From Fimenecus sp045631075 (GTDB lineage: Bacteria > Bacillota > Clostridia > Oscillospirales > Acutalibacteraceae): a DNA stretch of 6,062 nucleotides. The notes under the pieces are model-generated. The model did not search any database. It saw nothing but the letters and a program-made list of their open reading frames with translations, and had not been told where the DNA came from. The translations under genes were made by a program, and so were the position numbers. The stretch is from NCBI GenBank assembly GCA_045631075.1, contig JAZQUC010000175.1, positions 1 through 6,062 of the forward strand. The letters run 5' to 3'. This document shows, one piece after another, positions 5,751 through 6,062 of this stretch (positions within the stretch are counted from its first letter, which is position 1; each line of letters starts with the position of its first letter).

Positions 5751-5891
5751 GTAGGGGCGGATGAGTCTCACCTGCCGGTTCGGTCGGTGCTTCTGCTTCG
5801 CAGAGGTGTCCACCGGACACCCGCACCCTTCATCCGCCCGCAACAAATATATTATACTTTGGAACGGGACGATGAAGGCATCGTCCCCTAC
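5751..5891. repeat. Nested palindromic repeat unit bounded by GTAGGGG/CCCCTAC
   Basis: The unit is bounded by GTAGGGG (5751-5757) and its inverse CCCCTAC (5885-5891). Inside, GGGCGGATGA (5755-5764) pairs perfectly with TCATCCGCCC (5830-5839). Enclosed in that stem are GGTGC/GCACC (5786-5790 with 5823-5827) and two neat hairpins: TCTGC-TTC-GCAGA (5792-5804) and GGTGTCC/GGACACC (5805-5821, 3-nt loop). To the right, at 5866-5887, is a separate hairpin. As RNA or single-stranded DNA it would form a branched fold. It probably belongs to a non-coding, REP/MITE-like family. Confidence 0.8.
5866..5887. repeat. Perfect 9-bp hairpin
   Basis: GGGACGATG (5866-5874) and CATCGTCCC (5879-5887) pair perfectly around an AAGG loop. 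No T run follows, so this is a repeat hairpin rather than a terminator. Confidence 0.8.
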
Positions 5892-5908
5892 GAATTGTTT
5901 TCTTCGAC

Positions 5909-5926
5909 AAATTGGAGTTTGTAGGG
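5909..5926 (+). repeat. 18-bp direct repeat, copy 2
   Basis: AAATTGGAGTTTGTAGGG has one mismatch to 5615-5632, lies 294 bp downstream of it, and leads into a further GTAGGGG (5921-5927). Confidence 0.75.
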
Positions 5927-5950
5927 GAATTGTAGTGGTTATGATACTCC

Positions 5951-6062
5951 TTGGCTCCCCTGAAAGGGGAGCTGGCGAACGAAGTGAGACTGAGGGGTCT
6001 GTTCCTTGATAAATAAACTAACTGACACACTTTACAAACCCCTCTGTCACCTTGCGGTGACA
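5951..6062. mobile_element. MITE-like element with inverted ends, cut by the window edge
   Basis: The left part begins TTGGCTCCCC and holds the hairpin GCTCCCCT/AGGGGAGC (5954-5961 with 5965-5972, loop GAA), then CTGAGGGGTCTGT. After an AT-rich centre (about 6004-6033) the order reverses: ACAAACCCCTCTG, then the hairpin TGTCACC/GGTGACA (6045-6051 with 6056-6062). GAGGGGT (5992-5998) and ACCCCTC (6038-6044) are exact inverses. The expected closing hairpin, matching the first one, would lie beyond base 6062. There is no coding sequence, as expected for a non-autonomous element moved by a transposase elsewhere. I recognise the GGCTCCCCT...GGGGAGCTG...ACTGAGGGGT pattern from memory as a widespread repeat of gut Firmicutes. 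Confidence 0.7.

Larger units (their letters stand above)
5611..6062. other. Gene-free spacer filled with short repeats
   Basis: No frame here has a credible ribosome binding site or recognisable protein. The stretch is visibly richer in G+C than the genes and alternates GC-rich hairpins with AT-rich filler. From left to right it holds a first copy of an 18-bp repeat, a 7-bp tandem repeat, a nested palindromic unit bounded by GTAGGGG/CCCCTAC, a second copy of the 18-bp repeat, and a MITE-like element cut by the window edge. Comparable small palindromic repeats are common between genes in gut Clostridia. Confidence 0.75.

Noticed and set aside
5755..5839. Cloverleaf-like fold containing GGTTCG, reminiscent of a tRNA
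   Set aside because: The stem lengths, an 85-nt span with mismatched arms, the absence of an anticodon-type loop and of a normal T arm rule out a tRNA; it fits a repeat element.
5694..6030. Three open frames (two plus, one minus) in the repeat region
   Set aside because: They run through palindromic repeats, have no ribosome binding sites and give low-complexity, unrelated translations.

Overview
The window looks like chromosomal DNA from a low-GC, Gram-positive gut anaerobe, most likely of the Oscillospiraceae/Ruminococcaceae type. The reasons are AT-rich coding sequence, strong AGGAG-type ribosome binding sites, TTGACA/TATAAT-type promoters, short intrinsic terminators after most genes, a short Bacillus-type NagB, secreted proteins with acidic Thr/Glu/Pro linkers and a Cys/His-rich tail, and a GC-richer spacer packed with small palindromic repeats. 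The taxonomic assignment is inference.

Layout. 1-1020 (+) is a DUF2804 protein whose first few codons lie off the left edge; it ends at a clear terminator. 1144-2049 (+) is a membrane-anchored exported protein of unknown function with its own extended -10 promoter. 2176-3501 (+) is a secreted protein with two related beta-rich (PPC-like) domains, a cysteine ribbon between them, an acidic linker and an unusual C-terminal module with Cys/His clusters at both ends. 3612-4736 (+) is an exported BNR/Asp-box beta-propeller of the sialidase superfamily. 4811-5530 (-) is nagB, glucosamine-6-phosphate deaminase, convergent with the propeller gene and sharing a bidirectional terminator with it. 5531-6062 has no credible gene: it holds the nagB promoter, a perfect 14-bp palindrome, and then a patchwork of short repeats ending in a MITE-like element cut by the right edge.

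The genes appear to be separate transcription units rather than one operon: four promoters (one each for 1144, 2176, 3612 and nagB) and three strong terminators are visible. Three consecutive genes (1144-4736) encode exported or surface proteins. The propeller protein could act on host or dietary glycans outside the cell, and NagB would feed amino-sugar phosphate into glycolysis. This amino-sugar link is plausible but rests only on adjacency, and the propeller's substrate is not known.

The best leads are the C-terminal module of the 2176-3501 protein (possible sorting or metal-binding tag), the propeller lacking an obvious canonical sialidase FRIP motif, three operator-like inverted repeats placed at promoters, and the nested repeat region. 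I found no CRISPR array, RNA gene, phage gene or defence system, and no convincing wholly new multi-gene system.
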